Assembly: GCA_017622995.1 (NCBI GenBank)
Contig: JAGAQA010000029.1
Span: 34,876 to 98,875, forward strand
Length of the DNA stretch: 64,000 bases
Source of the DNA: Oscillospiraceae bacterium
GTDB taxonomy: Bacteria; Bacillota; Clostridia; Oscillospirales; Oscillospiraceae
Direction of reading: 5' to 3'
Below, one piece after another: positions 22,618-30,903 of this stretch. A program made the position numbers and the translations under genes. Position 1 is the first letter of the stretch. Each line of letters opens with the position of its first letter. The notes below the pieces were generated by a model that searched no databases, was not told the origin of the DNA, and worked only from the letters and a program-made list of their open reading frames with translations.

Positions 22618-23688
22618 TTGGCCGCAAAATACGAACAACTGGCCTCCATCCTCCGCAGTGAGGTCCAGCAGATCCTCCGCCAGGGGGGCTCCAAGCTTGC
22701 CACGGAGGCTGAATTGTCCGAGCGCTACCATATGAGCCGGCAGACTGTCCGCCACGCGCTGAAGCTGTTGGAGGAGGAAAACCTCATTGAGCGCCGACAG
22801 GGCAGCGGCTCCTACATCCGGCAGGCAGGCCGGGCCGATGATGTACACCAGATCGCCGTCATCACCACTTTTTTGGATGACTATATTTTCCCTTCCATTC
22901 TTCACGATGTACAGTCCTCCTTTGCCGAGGCCGGCTACAGCACCCTGGTATTCGCCACGGAGAACAAGGTCAGCCGGGAGCGGGAAATCCTTCTGAAGCT
23001 TCTGGACAAGGCCGTCAGTGCCATACTGGTAGAGGGCTCCAAAACCGCTCTGCCCACCCCGAACAGCGACCTCTATGAACTGCTGAAGGCGAAACGCATT
23101 CCGGTTCTCTTTCTTCACGGAATCTACAGCAATCTCCAGGGCTTTCCCTGCCTGCTGGACGACAACTTCGCCGGCGGCTATCAGCTGGGCCAGTACCTGC
23201 TGAACGCCGGTCACAGCCGGGTAGCGGGCATTTTCAAAAGTGACGATATTCAGGGTCCTCAGCGCTACCACGGTCTCATCTGCGCCCTGCGGGACGGCCA
23301 GGCCGCCATCCCGGACGACAGCTTTTTCTGGTACGACAGCCAGGACCGGGCCGCTTTGCTCAGCTCCCCCCGCTGTGAACTGCTGGACAGCTTTATCCGT
23401 CACCGTCTGGGCCAGGCCACCGCTGTGGTCTGCTACAACGACGAAATTGCCCACCTGCTCATCAAGCGCCTTTTGGAACTGGGCCGCGCCGTTCCCGAGG
23501 AGGTAGCGGTTGTAAGCTTTGACAACAGCTTTTACAGCCAGGTGGGGCCGGTTCCCATCACCTCCCTGGGCCACCGCAGCGGCCGCACCGGCCGCACCGC
23601 GGCAAAGCTGCTGCTGGATATTCTCGCCGGGAAGCAGACGGCTCCGCCTCCTCTGGAATGGGAGCTTTCCCGCCGTCAAAGCGGCTGA
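22618..23688 (+). CDS. GntR-LacI hybrid transcriptional regulator (AraR-like)
   Basis: A 356-residue regulator. The N-terminal winged helix of the GntR type (AAKYEQLASILRSEV, then LATEAELSERYHMSRQTVRHALKLLEEENLIERRQGSGSYI) is joined to a LacI-type sugar-binding domain (QIAVITTFLDDYIFPSILHDVQSSF, DDNFAGGYQLGQYLLNAGH, VVCYNDEIAHLLIKRL, VVSFDNSFYSQVGPVPITSL). This is the architecture of AraR. The start is taken as TTG 22618 with GGGGG nine bases upstream; a TTG at 22585 is in frame but has no ribosome site. It is divergent from the sugar importer and is its likely repressor. Confidence 0.9.
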   Translation: MAAKYEQLASILRSEVQQILRQGGSKLATEAELSERYHMSRQTVRHALKLLEEENLIERRQGSGSYIRQAGRADDVHQIAVITTFLDDYIFPSILHDVQSSFAEAGYSTLVFATENKVSREREILLKLLDKAVSAILVEGSKTALPTPNSDLYELLKAKRIPVLFLHGIYSNLQGFPCLLDDNFAGGYQLGQYLLNAGHSRVAGIFKSDDIQGPQRYHGLICALRDGQAAIPDDSFFWYDSQDRAALLSSPRCELLDSFIRHRLGQATAVVCYNDEIAHLLIKRLLELGRAVPEEVAVVSFDNSFYSQVGPVPITSLGHRSGRTGRTAAKLLLDILAGKQTAPPPLEWELSRRQSG

Positions 23689-23737
23689 ACCCCTGTCCGT
23701 CAGGGCCTCCCCTTGCCGGACAGCACCTCCATTGAAA

Positions 23738-23774
23738 ACGCCGCCTGCTGCAAATCTGTTGCAGCAGGCGGCGT
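23738..23774. terminator. Bidirectional terminator
   Basis: A 16-bp perfect stem (23738-23753 with 23759-23774, 5-base loop) between the converging regulator and DUF4340 genes. T-rich on the minus-strand side. Confidence 0.85.
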
Positions 23775-23804
23775 AATTTGTTGCGTCCGGGATCAAGCGA
23801 TGCC

Positions 23805-23836
23805 GTTTCAATTGAAAGACTACTTTCAATTGAAAC
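23805..23836. repeat. Double palindrome TTTCAATTGAAA
   Basis: Two copies of the self-palindromic TTTCAATTGAAA sit in a larger 14-bp inverted repeat (GTTTCAATTGAAAG, ACTA, complement). It lies 6 bp past the DUF4340 stop. It could be a hairpin at the mRNA end or a protein-binding pair. Confidence 0.65.
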
Positions 23837-23842
23837 ATCGTA

Positions 23843-25192
23843 TTACAGCACCAGTTTTGTAATGGCCTCGTAGAGGGCCGATACATCCGCCCGGTTTACA
23901 AGAACGGTGGACGTTCCGTTCAAAGTAACCAGGCAGTCCTCAGCCGTATTCCGGTAGAAACAGAGCTCCACCTCCGGGAACCGGCTGTTATCCTGGGAAA
24001 CCGTAATTTTCAGCTCCTGGGCATGGCTGGGCTCCATTCCGGCAGCGGAAGCCCTGGGCACCATGGAAGTGATGCTTTCCAGCACCGGGCCCAGCTCCGC
24101 TTCTTCCCCATTCAGGAGCCAATAGGTCTCCTGCTCCCCCTCCTGGGTTTCTTCCGCGGCCTCCTGCTGCTGCTTACCCCGGACAGCCGGGGTGAACACA
24201 TAGCGCTCCCCTGCCAGCTCCGCTGTGACGGCCGCAGCCTTGCTCCAATCCATCAGCAGCACCTCATTGGGGTACAGGCCCTCCGGGTCCGCCTCCAGGA
24301 GGGCATTCACATCTTCCGCATCCATCCAGTAGATGACCCTGGAATCGTTCATCCGGGCGTAATACTGGCCGGAAACCGCCGTGCCCACCTCCAAGGTATA
24401 GGTTCCCCGCTCCGGCTGGGAATAACGAATTGTCAGCCGCAGGGTGGGATCCTCCAGGCCAAACAGGCTCAGATCCTCCGCCTTGTATTCCGCGCATCCT
24501 TCCCAGGTCATATCCGTACCATGCCGGATGAGCGTCTCCGTGTTCTCCGTATCCAGAGGGGTCGTTCCCACAAACCAGATATAGTCCTCACTGTAGCAAA
24601 GATTCTCCCCCTGCCGGTTTTGAATGATCAGAGGTTCCTTTCCCTTCCGTTCCAGCGTGATGGTTTCCAGGGTCTCCATAGTGGGCGCTGTTTCCTGTTT
24701 TACCAGATCCAGCAGGGAATACCGGAACGGGGTCAGAATGTCATCCGCGGTAATATAGACCTTGCCGTCGCCTGTGGAAAAGTAACGCCCTCCATCCATG
24801 GCCGCGTCGCTTCCAATCCGCAGCTCCATACTGCCTGCCTCCACCCGGCACAAGGGAGAGGCCAGGCCATAGCTTTGCGCAGACACGCCCTGGTCTATGG
24901 TTTTGGTGGCGCTGAGGGCTGCCAGCGTATCCAGCATGGCGGTGATTTTCTTTTCATCCAGAGGGAACGCGGGGTCCGCCTCATAGATCCAGCTGCCCTC
25001 CTGTTTCACAAAGGTCAGCTTTTCTTCCCCCTCCACCGTCAGGCGGTCCAGGTTTTGCGTATCCAGCCCCAGGGAAGCCCCGGCGGTCTCCTCCGTGTTC
25101 TGTTTCTCCGGAATTCTGGAGGCCAGGGGCACCAGTGCCGCCAGCACTGCCAGCAGCGCCAGCATCCAAAGAAGTGTTCTGCGTTTCTTCAT
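23843..25192 (-). CDS. DUF4340 domain protein, membrane-anchored
   Basis: A 449-residue protein: an N-terminal membrane anchor (KKRRTLLWMLALLAVLAALVPLA) and a long extracytoplasmic part of repeated beta-rich units (for example LTVEGEEKLTFVKQEGSWIYEADPAFPLDEKKI, and SYGLASPLCRVEAGSMELRIG), the DUF4340 pattern. Such proteins regularly follow a GldG-like gene and an ABC permease/ATPase pair; the joint function is unknown in non-gliding bacteria. It overlaps the GldG-like gene by 4 bp and ends the operon. Confidence 0.85.
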   Translation of the reverse strand: MKKRRTLLWMLALLAVLAALVPLASRIPEKQNTEETAGASLGLDTQNLDRLTVEGEEKLTFVKQEGSWIYEADPAFPLDEKKITAMLDTLAALSATKTIDQGVSAQSYGLASPLCRVEAGSMELRIGSDAAMDGGRYFSTGDGKVYITADDILTPFRYSLLDLVKQETAPTMETLETITLERKGKEPLIIQNRQGENLCYSEDYIWFVGTTPLDTENTETLIRHGTDMTWEGCAEYKAEDLSLFGLEDPTLRLTIRYSQPERGTYTLEVGTAVSGQYYARMNDSRVIYWMDAEDVNALLEADPEGLYPNEVLLMDWSKAAAVTAELAGERYVFTPAVRGKQQQEAAEETQEGEQETYWLLNGEEAELGPVLESITSMVPRASAAGMEPSHAQELKITVSQDNSRFPEVELCFYRNTAEDCLVTLNGTSTVLVNRADVSALYEAITKLVL

Positions 25193-26628
25193 CTGCGTTT
25201 CCTCCGAATAACCAAGACAATTCCCACAGCCAGCACCGTCCCGGGAATCAGCGCCAGAACCACAGCGCTCAGGATACCGGCAGTGGTATCCGGCATGGTA
25301 AGATAGCTGACACTGAGACTCTTGGGATGGATGGTCACGCTCTGCTCCTGGTCACAAAGCCAGTTCAGGGCATTCAGGAACAGATCCTGATTGCCGCCGG
25401 AGACCCGGGCATTGGCCTGCTCATCCGTAATGCCCGCGGAGCCGATCCACACCAGACGGCTTTCCAGTCCGTCATCCAGGGTCTTTGTGGAGGCCGCCGC
25501 CAGGGAGAAGGGGCCGTCAATGTCCCCCTCCTCCTTTTCGTAGGTTTCCAGCTTGTAGCCTGCCAGCTTGGAATAGGCCTTGGAGGAGGTGCTCAGCAGC
25601 GCCGTTGCGCTGACGTTGTCCGGCAGATCCGTTTTCACCGTCAGGCCCTGGGCCACCGGCAGCAGGCAGTAGTAGTTCTCCTCCAAAAGCGGATTGGTAA
25701 TGGCGTGGGATTCCAGATCCGGCATCAGATAGTAGGGTGTGGCCAGGGCATAGTAATTGCCGTTGCCCTCCAATACAATGCCCTCGTTGGCGGTAATGCC
25801 GTAGCCTTCCAGCAGCGCTTCCAGTTTTTCCGGCCGCTGCTTTCTGGGCGGCTGGGAAATATACAGCAGGTTCCCCCCGTTATTGAGGTAGCTTTCCAGC
25901 ACCTCCAGCTCTTCCTGGGTAAAGTCGCTGTCCGGGGTGTTGATGAACACCATCCCGGCATCTTCCGGAATGGCCTGCACCGTCAGCAGGGACAGCTGCC
26001 TGGTTTCCAGATTGGCTCTCGTCACCGCGTCCGAATACCCGGTTCCCAGCTTTCCTTCCCCGTGGCCGGTGGTCAGGTAAATCACCGGCAGCGTTTCGCT
26101 GGTCACATAGGCAATGGCCCCGGTGAGCACCTGTTCCCCGGCAAACTCCGTCTGGTATTGACCGGTGGTGTAGTAGCTTTCCATATTGTAGACATAGATG
26201 TCGTAGTAGCTCAGATACCGGTATCGCTCTCCGGCTACCACCACCAGGGAATTGTTGACCCCCTGGGTAACGCCGTATTGGCCGAGAAAATCCGGATATA
26301 CATCCGGGTCCCGCTTGATCACCGTCAGGCGATCACTCAGGGCGCTGTACCGGTTCAGCAGCTGCTCCAGGGTCACGTCCTCCTGCCCGGCCTGCACCAC
26401 CCAGTAAACCGTTGTGTCCTCCCCCAGATTCTCCACCAGTTCTTCACTCTGCCGGGAAAGGGTAAAGAGCCCTGCTTCCGTAACATCCTTCCGGGTCAGG
26501 CTTTCCGGCAGGGCCGCGGCCAGCAGATTCACGGCAATGACAATGGCCAGGGTCAGGGCGCAAACCAGAATGCTGTAGCCGCCCGCCCGGAAGGAGCGGC
26601 TGCGGAAATCGGAAAAGAGATTTTTCAT
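25189..26628 (-). CDS. GldG-like ABC-associated membrane protein
   Basis: A 479-residue protein with a membrane helix near each end (GGYSILVCALTLAIVIAVNLLAAAL near 17-41; ILSAVVLALIPGTVLAVGIVLVI at the C-terminus followed by RRKRR) and a large outside domain. The middle includes YLTTGHGEGKLGTG, MVFINTPDSDFTQEELEVLESYLNNGGNLLYI, the ABC_transp_aux/GldG-type fold. It overlaps both neighbours by 4 bp (ATGA junctions). In Bacteroidetes homologues join GldA/GldF for gliding; here it must do something else. Confidence 0.87.
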   Translation of the reverse strand: MKNLFSDFRSRSFRAGGYSILVCALTLAIVIAVNLLAAALPESLTRKDVTEAGLFTLSRQSEELVENLGEDTTVYWVVQAGQEDVTLEQLLNRYSALSDRLTVIKRDPDVYPDFLGQYGVTQGVNNSLVVVAGERYRYLSYYDIYVYNMESYYTTGQYQTEFAGEQVLTGAIAYVTSETLPVIYLTTGHGEGKLGTGYSDAVTRANLETRQLSLLTVQAIPEDAGMVFINTPDSDFTQEELEVLESYLNNGGNLLYISQPPRKQRPEKLEALLEGYGITANEGIVLEGNGNYYALATPYYLMPDLESHAITNPLLEENYYCLLPVAQGLTVKTDLPDNVSATALLSTSSKAYSKLAGYKLETYEKEEGDIDGPFSLAAASTKTLDDGLESRLVWIGSAGITDEQANARVSGGNQDLFLNALNWLCDQEQSVTIHPKSLSVSYLTMPDTTAGILSAVVLALIPGTVLAVGIVLVIRRKRR

Positions 26629-27491
26629 TCACTCCACCTCCGCTTCTCCATCGCTTCCACAGTCAATACCAGGAAAAGGGCAATGACCGTCAGATCATAC
26701 ACCACCGCGGTCCAGTCGAACACGCCGGTAACAAAGGTATAGAATCTGGAAAACAGGGACAGTTCCCGAATCACCGACGCGAAAAGGCCCTCAAATACGC
26801 TGGCCCTCCAGGCGTAGACCAACAGATTCCCCGCCAGAGCCAGCATGGTCAGCACTGCGGAAAACACCGCGTTTTTCGTCATGGAATAGATGCCGAAGCC
26901 CACCAGAATCACAATGGCGCCAAAGGCCGCCAGGGATGCCGCGGCCGTACCCGGCACCAATTCCGCCAGGCTTTCCAGAAAGTAGTTGAGGAGCATCACC
27001 ACAAAGCACAGTCCCGCTGCCACGCTCTGGCTCTCCGTTACGGAGGAGATAAACAGGCCAATGGCCAGCAGCGCCGCCCCCAGGAAGAAGAAGCCCGTTA
27101 AGGCCGCGTAGGCTGCCTCCATGGGCACCTGGCCAAAGAGCTTCAGCGCCAGGGGGTACAGCCCCAGAATGGCAACCGGAAGCAAAAACTGGGTTACCAG
27201 CGCCAGGTATTTCCCCACCACCACCTGGGTCATGGTCAGGGGCAGGGCATAGAGCAGCTGCTCGGTTTTCTGGTGCCGCTCCTCGGCCAGAGTGCGCATG
27301 GTCACCACCGGAATGATAATGATAAACAGGAAGCTGATGCTTTGCAGAACCAGTTCAAAGTTTGCCAGGCGCATACTGATGTTGTAGGCCATGGTGTAGA
27401 TGCCGCCAAACAGCAGCAGAAAGGCGCTGAACACATAGGCCGTAAGGCCGGTAAAGGCAGAGCTCAGCTCATGCCGGTAAACAGATCCCAT
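26625..27491 (-). CDS. ABC-2 type permease (GldF-like)
   Basis: A 288-residue membrane protein with six or so helices, starting MGSVYRHELSSAFTGLTAYVFSAFLLLFGGIYTM and containing the conserved cytoplasmic EERHQKTEQLLYALPLTMTQVVVGKYLA. This is the ABC-2 permease type that pairs with GldA-like ATPases. It begins two bases after the ATPase gene and overlaps the GldG-like gene by 4 bp. Confidence 0.9.
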   Translation of the reverse strand: MGSVYRHELSSAFTGLTAYVFSAFLLLFGGIYTMAYNISMRLANFELVLQSISFLFIIIIPVVTMRTLAEERHQKTEQLLYALPLTMTQVVVGKYLALVTQFLLPVAILGLYPLALKLFGQVPMEAAYAALTGFFFLGAALLAIGLFISSVTESQSVAAGLCFVVMLLNYFLESLAELVPGTAAASLAAFGAIVILVGFGIYSMTKNAVFSAVLTMLALAGNLLVYAWRASVFEGLFASVIRELSLFSRFYTFVTGVFDWTAVVYDLTVIALFLVLTVEAMEKRRWSE

Positions 27492-27493
27492 AG

Positions 27494-28432
27494 TTACGCC
27501 TCCTTTCCGCCGGTGAGCTCCAGGAAGATATCTTCCAGGCTGGCCTTGGCCGGTGTCAGGCGCAGCAGCGGCAGCTTTTCGTCACAAAAGCGGAAGAAAA
27601 CCGCTTTGGAAAGATTTTCCAGGTTCTCTTTCCCCGTTTCCAGCCGCGCCCAGGCGTGTTTGTCGGCCGTCTCTCCCACGGTCAGTCCGGTAACCCCCGG
27701 CAGGTTCCCCAGGATTTTTTCCAGGCGTTCCGGCTGTGTGTCCGCTTCCAGCTCCAGGGCGGTTCCGCCGGTAAGCAGTCTTTCCAGATTGTCCGGTGTA
27801 TCGCAGGCCACCAGCTTTCCCCTGGAAAGAATCAGGATGCTGTCGCACACCGCCTGCACCTCGCTGAGAATGTGGCTGGACAGGATGACGGTTTTGTTTT
27901 CTCCCAGCTTCTGGATCAGTTCCCGGATCTCCGTAATCTGCCGGGGGTCCAGGCCCACAGTGGGCTCGTCCAGAATGATGATGTCTGGATCCCCCAGAAT
28001 GGCCTGGGCGATACCCACACGCTGCCGGTAACCCTTGGACAGGTTGCGGATCAGCCGGTCTTTCACATCCGTGATCTGGGTCAGGGCCATCACCCGCTCC
28101 AGTTCGCCCGGAACATCTCCGACGCCCTTTGCCCGGGCCACAAAGCGCAGATATTCCTCCGGTGTCCGGTCCATGTACAGGGGCGGAAGCTCCGGCAGAT
28201 ACCCCAGGTGCTTCTTGGCGGCCATGGGATCCTCAAAAATATCCACACCGTCAATACGGACCTGGCCGGAGGTAGCGGCAAGGCACCCGGTCAAGATGTT
28301 CATGGTTGTGGATTTTCCCGCGCCATTGGGCCCCAAAAGGCCATAGATCTGTCCTTCCGGGATGGTAAAGGACAGATCATCCAGCGCCAAATGACTTCCG
28401 TATCGTTTGGTCAGATGAGATACTTCGATCAA
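27494..28432 (-). CDS. ABC transporter ATP-binding protein (GldA-like)
   Basis: A 312-residue ATPase. Walker A is GPNGAGKST, signature LSKGYRQRVGIAQA, Walker B IIILDEPTVGLDPRQ, switch His in LSSHILSEVQ, followed by a C-terminal regulatory extension of about 100 residues. The start is a TTG at 28432 with GAAGGAGG seven bases upstream, giving MIEVSHLTKRYGSHLALDD; the frame extends further upstream only as non-homologous sequence. First gene of the four-gene operon. Confidence 0.92.
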   Translation of the reverse strand: MIEVSHLTKRYGSHLALDDLSFTIPEGQIYGLLGPNGAGKSTTMNILTGCLAATSGQVRIDGVDIFEDPMAAKKHLGYLPELPPLYMDRTPEEYLRFVARAKGVGDVPGELERVMALTQITDVKDRLIRNLSKGYRQRVGIAQAILGDPDIIILDEPTVGLDPRQITEIRELIQKLGENKTVILSSHILSEVQAVCDSILILSRGKLVACDTPDNLERLLTGGTALELEADTQPERLEKILGNLPGVTGLTVGETADKHAWARLETGKENLENLSKAVFFRFCDEKLPLLRLTPAKASLEDIFLELTGGKEA

Positions 28433-28597
28433 GGCAATGCCTCCTTCGTAAATAGTCACAACAATTCTAGGCAGATTTGCTGAAAGAAACCTGAAAAAAC
28501 ATCCTTTGATCTGTAAATTTTTTGTGAAGGAACCGGCAGGAAACGGCAAAAACAGAAGGCTGCTCTGTGCTAGGATAAGGCCATAGGAGGTGTTTTT

Positions 28598-29158
28598 ATG
28601 CGCAAAGGGATTCTGTTTTTGGTTCTTGCTCTGTTCCTCGTCACCCCCGTCTCGGCGGAAATTGCCTTTGGACCGGGGGCAGAGGGTGTTCTCTATTCCG
28701 GGGATGGGGTGGCGGAGCTGCACGCCCTCTTCGGCAGCGCGCTGGCAATCAGTCCCGGGGAAACGCTGCGGGAATCCGCGCTGATCTGTCTGGAGGGAGG
28801 GGGACGGCTGTATCTGGAATGTCAGGAGCTTCCGCCCAGTCTGACGGAGCTCCACCTGACCGTCTGCGGTGAAGCACCTATTTTCGACGGCAGGCTGGGG
28901 GACTGCAGCTGGGTCTACCTGGGGAATTTCCCCGCGGGCACCCGGGAGCCGGTGGTGTTCACCCTGTCCGTCCCCAAAAACCTGAGCCGTCAGGGTCAGC
29001 TGGACTGGCAAAAGCTCCGCTGGAAACTCCTGGCGGAAGCGCCCCAGCTTCCCGCCACCGGAGACCGTTTTCACCCCATGGCTGCCCTTGGTGTGGCTTT
29101 CTTCAGCGCCGCGGGGCTTGCGGCGCTGCTGCGAAAGAAGGAATTTTTCGCCGGATAA
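28598..29158 (+). CDS. Small cell-wall-anchored surface protein (LPATG sorting signal)
   Basis: A 186-residue secreted protein. A signal peptide MRKGILFLVLALFLVTPVSA is followed by a short beta-rich ectodomain with no recognised family, then LPATG at 151-155, a hydrophobic helix (159-177) and the positive tail RKK: a complete sortase sorting signal. It should be cut between Thr and Gly and linked to peptidoglycan. AGGAGG lies nine bases before the ATG. It is divergent from the Gld-like ABC operon and has its own terminator. No sortase gene is in the window. Confidence 0.85.
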   Translation: MRKGILFLVLALFLVTPVSAEIAFGPGAEGVLYSGDGVAELHALFGSALAISPGETLRESALICLEGGGRLYLECQELPPSLTELHLTVCGEAPIFDGRLGDCSWVYLGNFPAGTREPVVFTLSVPKNLSRQGQLDWQKLRWKLLAEAPQLPATGDRFHPMAALGVAFFSAAGLAALLRKKEFFAG

Positions 29159-29162
29159 ACGC

Positions 29163-29191
29163 AAAAAAGCTGTCATTGCGACAGCTTTTTT
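29163..29191. terminator. Bidirectional terminator between surface protein and sfsA
   Basis: Perfect AAAAAAGCTGTC / GACAGCTTTTTT stem with a 5-base loop serving both converging genes. Confidence 0.92.
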
Positions 29192-29206
29192 GTGTGATAG
29201 AGCCTC

Positions 29207-29884
29207 TCACAGCTTCACCGGAACAGCCCTTTGCAGCTCCATGCTCTGGGGCGTCACCCTGCAGTCCATGGCCAGAACCACAACCCCTGCTTGGGCGGCT
29301 TCCCGAAGGGCCTTCCCGAAATCCGGGTCCGTGGTGTCATTGGGGTGCAGGAACCGCACATCCTCCATCTGGATGACAAACAGCACATAGGCGCCGTACC
29401 CTTCCCCCGCCGCTCTGGCCAGGCCCCGCAGATGCTTGGCCCCCCGCTCCGTTGGGGCATCGGGGAAGGCGCATACCCCCTCTGTTTCCAGGGTAACCCC
29501 CTTCACCTCCAAAAAGCACTGCTTTCCGTCCTTTTGAAAGGAAAAATCGAACCGGGAATCCCCATGTACGGTTTCGGGTCTTAAATCGGAGATTTCCCCC
29601 AGTCCGCCGGAAGCAAGCCACTGGCCTGCCGCGGCGTTGGGCGCCTGGGAGTCCATGTTGATGAGCCGCTGGCCTTTTTCCACGCAGATGAGATCGTATT
29701 TTGTCTTCCGGGCCGGGTTATCCGACTCCTGACACCATACCCGGCACCCGGGCACCAGAAGCTCCCGGCACCGGCCGGTGTTCTTGACATGGACGGTGCA
29801 GGTTTCCCCTCCGAGCTGCACGTGGGCAATGAAACGGTTGGGCCGGTCCAGGAACGTCCCCGGAACCATATGATCATACTTCAT
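29207..29884 (-). CDS. sfsA: SfsA family protein (sugar fermentation stimulation / nuclease-like)
   Basis: A 225-residue protein with the SfsA pattern: PGTFLDRPNRFIAHV, the VHVKNTGRCRELL motif, RKTKYDLICVEK, the nuclease-like SRFDFSFQ and CFLEVKGVTLE (D and E-x-K of the PD-(D/E)xK type), and FPDAPTERGAKHLRGL. SfsA was named from maltose use in E. coli and has a nuclease-like fold; its real role is unsettled. Here it is the last gene of a glycosyltransferase operon and overlaps the gene before it by 4 bp. Confidence 0.94.
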   Translation of the reverse strand: MKYDHMVPGTFLDRPNRFIAHVQLGGETCTVHVKNTGRCRELLVPGCRVWCQESDNPARKTKYDLICVEKGQRLINMDSQAPNAAAGQWLASGGLGEISDLRPETVHGDSRFDFSFQKDGKQCFLEVKGVTLETEGVCAFPDAPTERGAKHLRGLARAAGEGYGAYVLFVIQMEDVRFLHPNDTTDPDFGKALREAAQAGVVVLAMDCRVTPQSMELQRAVPVKL

Positions 29885-30903
29885 CCGTTCTTCACCCACC
29901 GGCGCAGATTCCCCAGCCACCGAATACAGGTGCCCATCAGGCAGAGGATTCCATAATGGCAGCCCTTCATCAGGCGCAGGGCAGCATCCTTCCGTGGGGC
30001 TGTGGAAATCACCATGGCGTAAAATTCGTCCCGGTTGATTTCCTCCAGCAGACGGCCGCGATTTTTTGCCGTGGTTCGGAACTTGGCCACCAGCCACACC
30101 TGGAACCGGGTCAGCCGCCGGAGCCAGCTCCCGTATTCCGCGAAGTCCGCTTCCGTCCATACGTTCTGGCTTTTGAGAAATTCCCAGCAGGTCCGGGGAA
30201 CCAGAGAGCTGCACGCGTACTTTTCATAATTGAGATCGTTGGTGGCAGACCGGGGATTGATGGCATAGTTATAGAGGCTGTCCTTCAGAAACACCGCCCT
30301 GCGGCAGTGCGCATACATGGGAATGCTTTGCAGCAGGTCTTCCCCAAACCGGACGGGGTAATACTCCTCCACACCTTCCGGCGGCAGCAGGGAAACCGAC
30401 ACCGCTTTTTTCCACAGCGGATTGTACCAGCCGTCCTGGAAGACGATTTTATAGAGCTGCCGCTTTTCTTCCACCCTGCCGACAAAGGCCATCTCCACCG
30501 GGAAGGGCCGCAGAACCCGGTCCTGCCAGACCTGGTCTTCTCCGATGAACACCATATCGCAGTCTTCCCTTTGGGCCGCCGCGGCAATGGTTTCCAGCGC
30601 ATTGGGCTTCAGGCTGTCGTCCGCGTCCAGAAAGACCGCCCAGTCCTCCTTTTCCGCCTCCTTCAGGCAGCGTTCAATGGCTGCCCGTCGGGCGCCATAG
30701 GGGCCGGTGTTTTGCTGATGGATCACCGTTACCCGGGAATCCTCGGCGGCCGCTTTGTCGCACAGGGCGGCAGAGCCGTCGGTGGAACCGTCATTCACCA
30801 GAATAATCCGGAAATTCTGCACCGTCTGGGAAAATACGGAGTCCAGGCATTGCGCAAGAAAGGCCTCCACCTGGTACACAGGGATCAGAATGTAGAAGGT
30901 CAT
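29881..30903 (-). CDS. Glycosyltransferase family 2
   Basis: A 340-residue cytoplasmic GT-A glycosyltransferase: MTFYILIPVYQVEAFLAQCLDSVFSQT, the nucleotide-binding LVNDGSTDGS, QQNTGPYGARRAA, and the metal-binding DxD as FLDADDSL. The start at 30903 overlaps the previous stop as ATGA with GGGAGGGAG upstream. The second half contains GEDLLQSIPMYAHCRR, typical of polysaccharide GT2 enzymes. Sugar and acceptor are unknown. Confidence 0.92.
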   Translation of the reverse strand: MTFYILIPVYQVEAFLAQCLDSVFSQTVQNFRIILVNDGSTDGSAALCDKAAAEDSRVTVIHQQNTGPYGARRAAIERCLKEAEKEDWAVFLDADDSLKPNALETIAAAAQREDCDMVFIGEDQVWQDRVLRPFPVEMAFVGRVEEKRQLYKIVFQDGWYNPLWKKAVSVSLLPPEGVEEYYPVRFGEDLLQSIPMYAHCRRAVFLKDSLYNYAINPRSATNDLNYEKYACSSLVPRTCWEFLKSQNVWTEADFAEYGSWLRRLTRFQVWLVAKFRTTAKNRGRLLEEINRDEFYAMVISTAPRKDAALRLMKGCHYGILCLMGTCIRWLGNLRRWVKNG

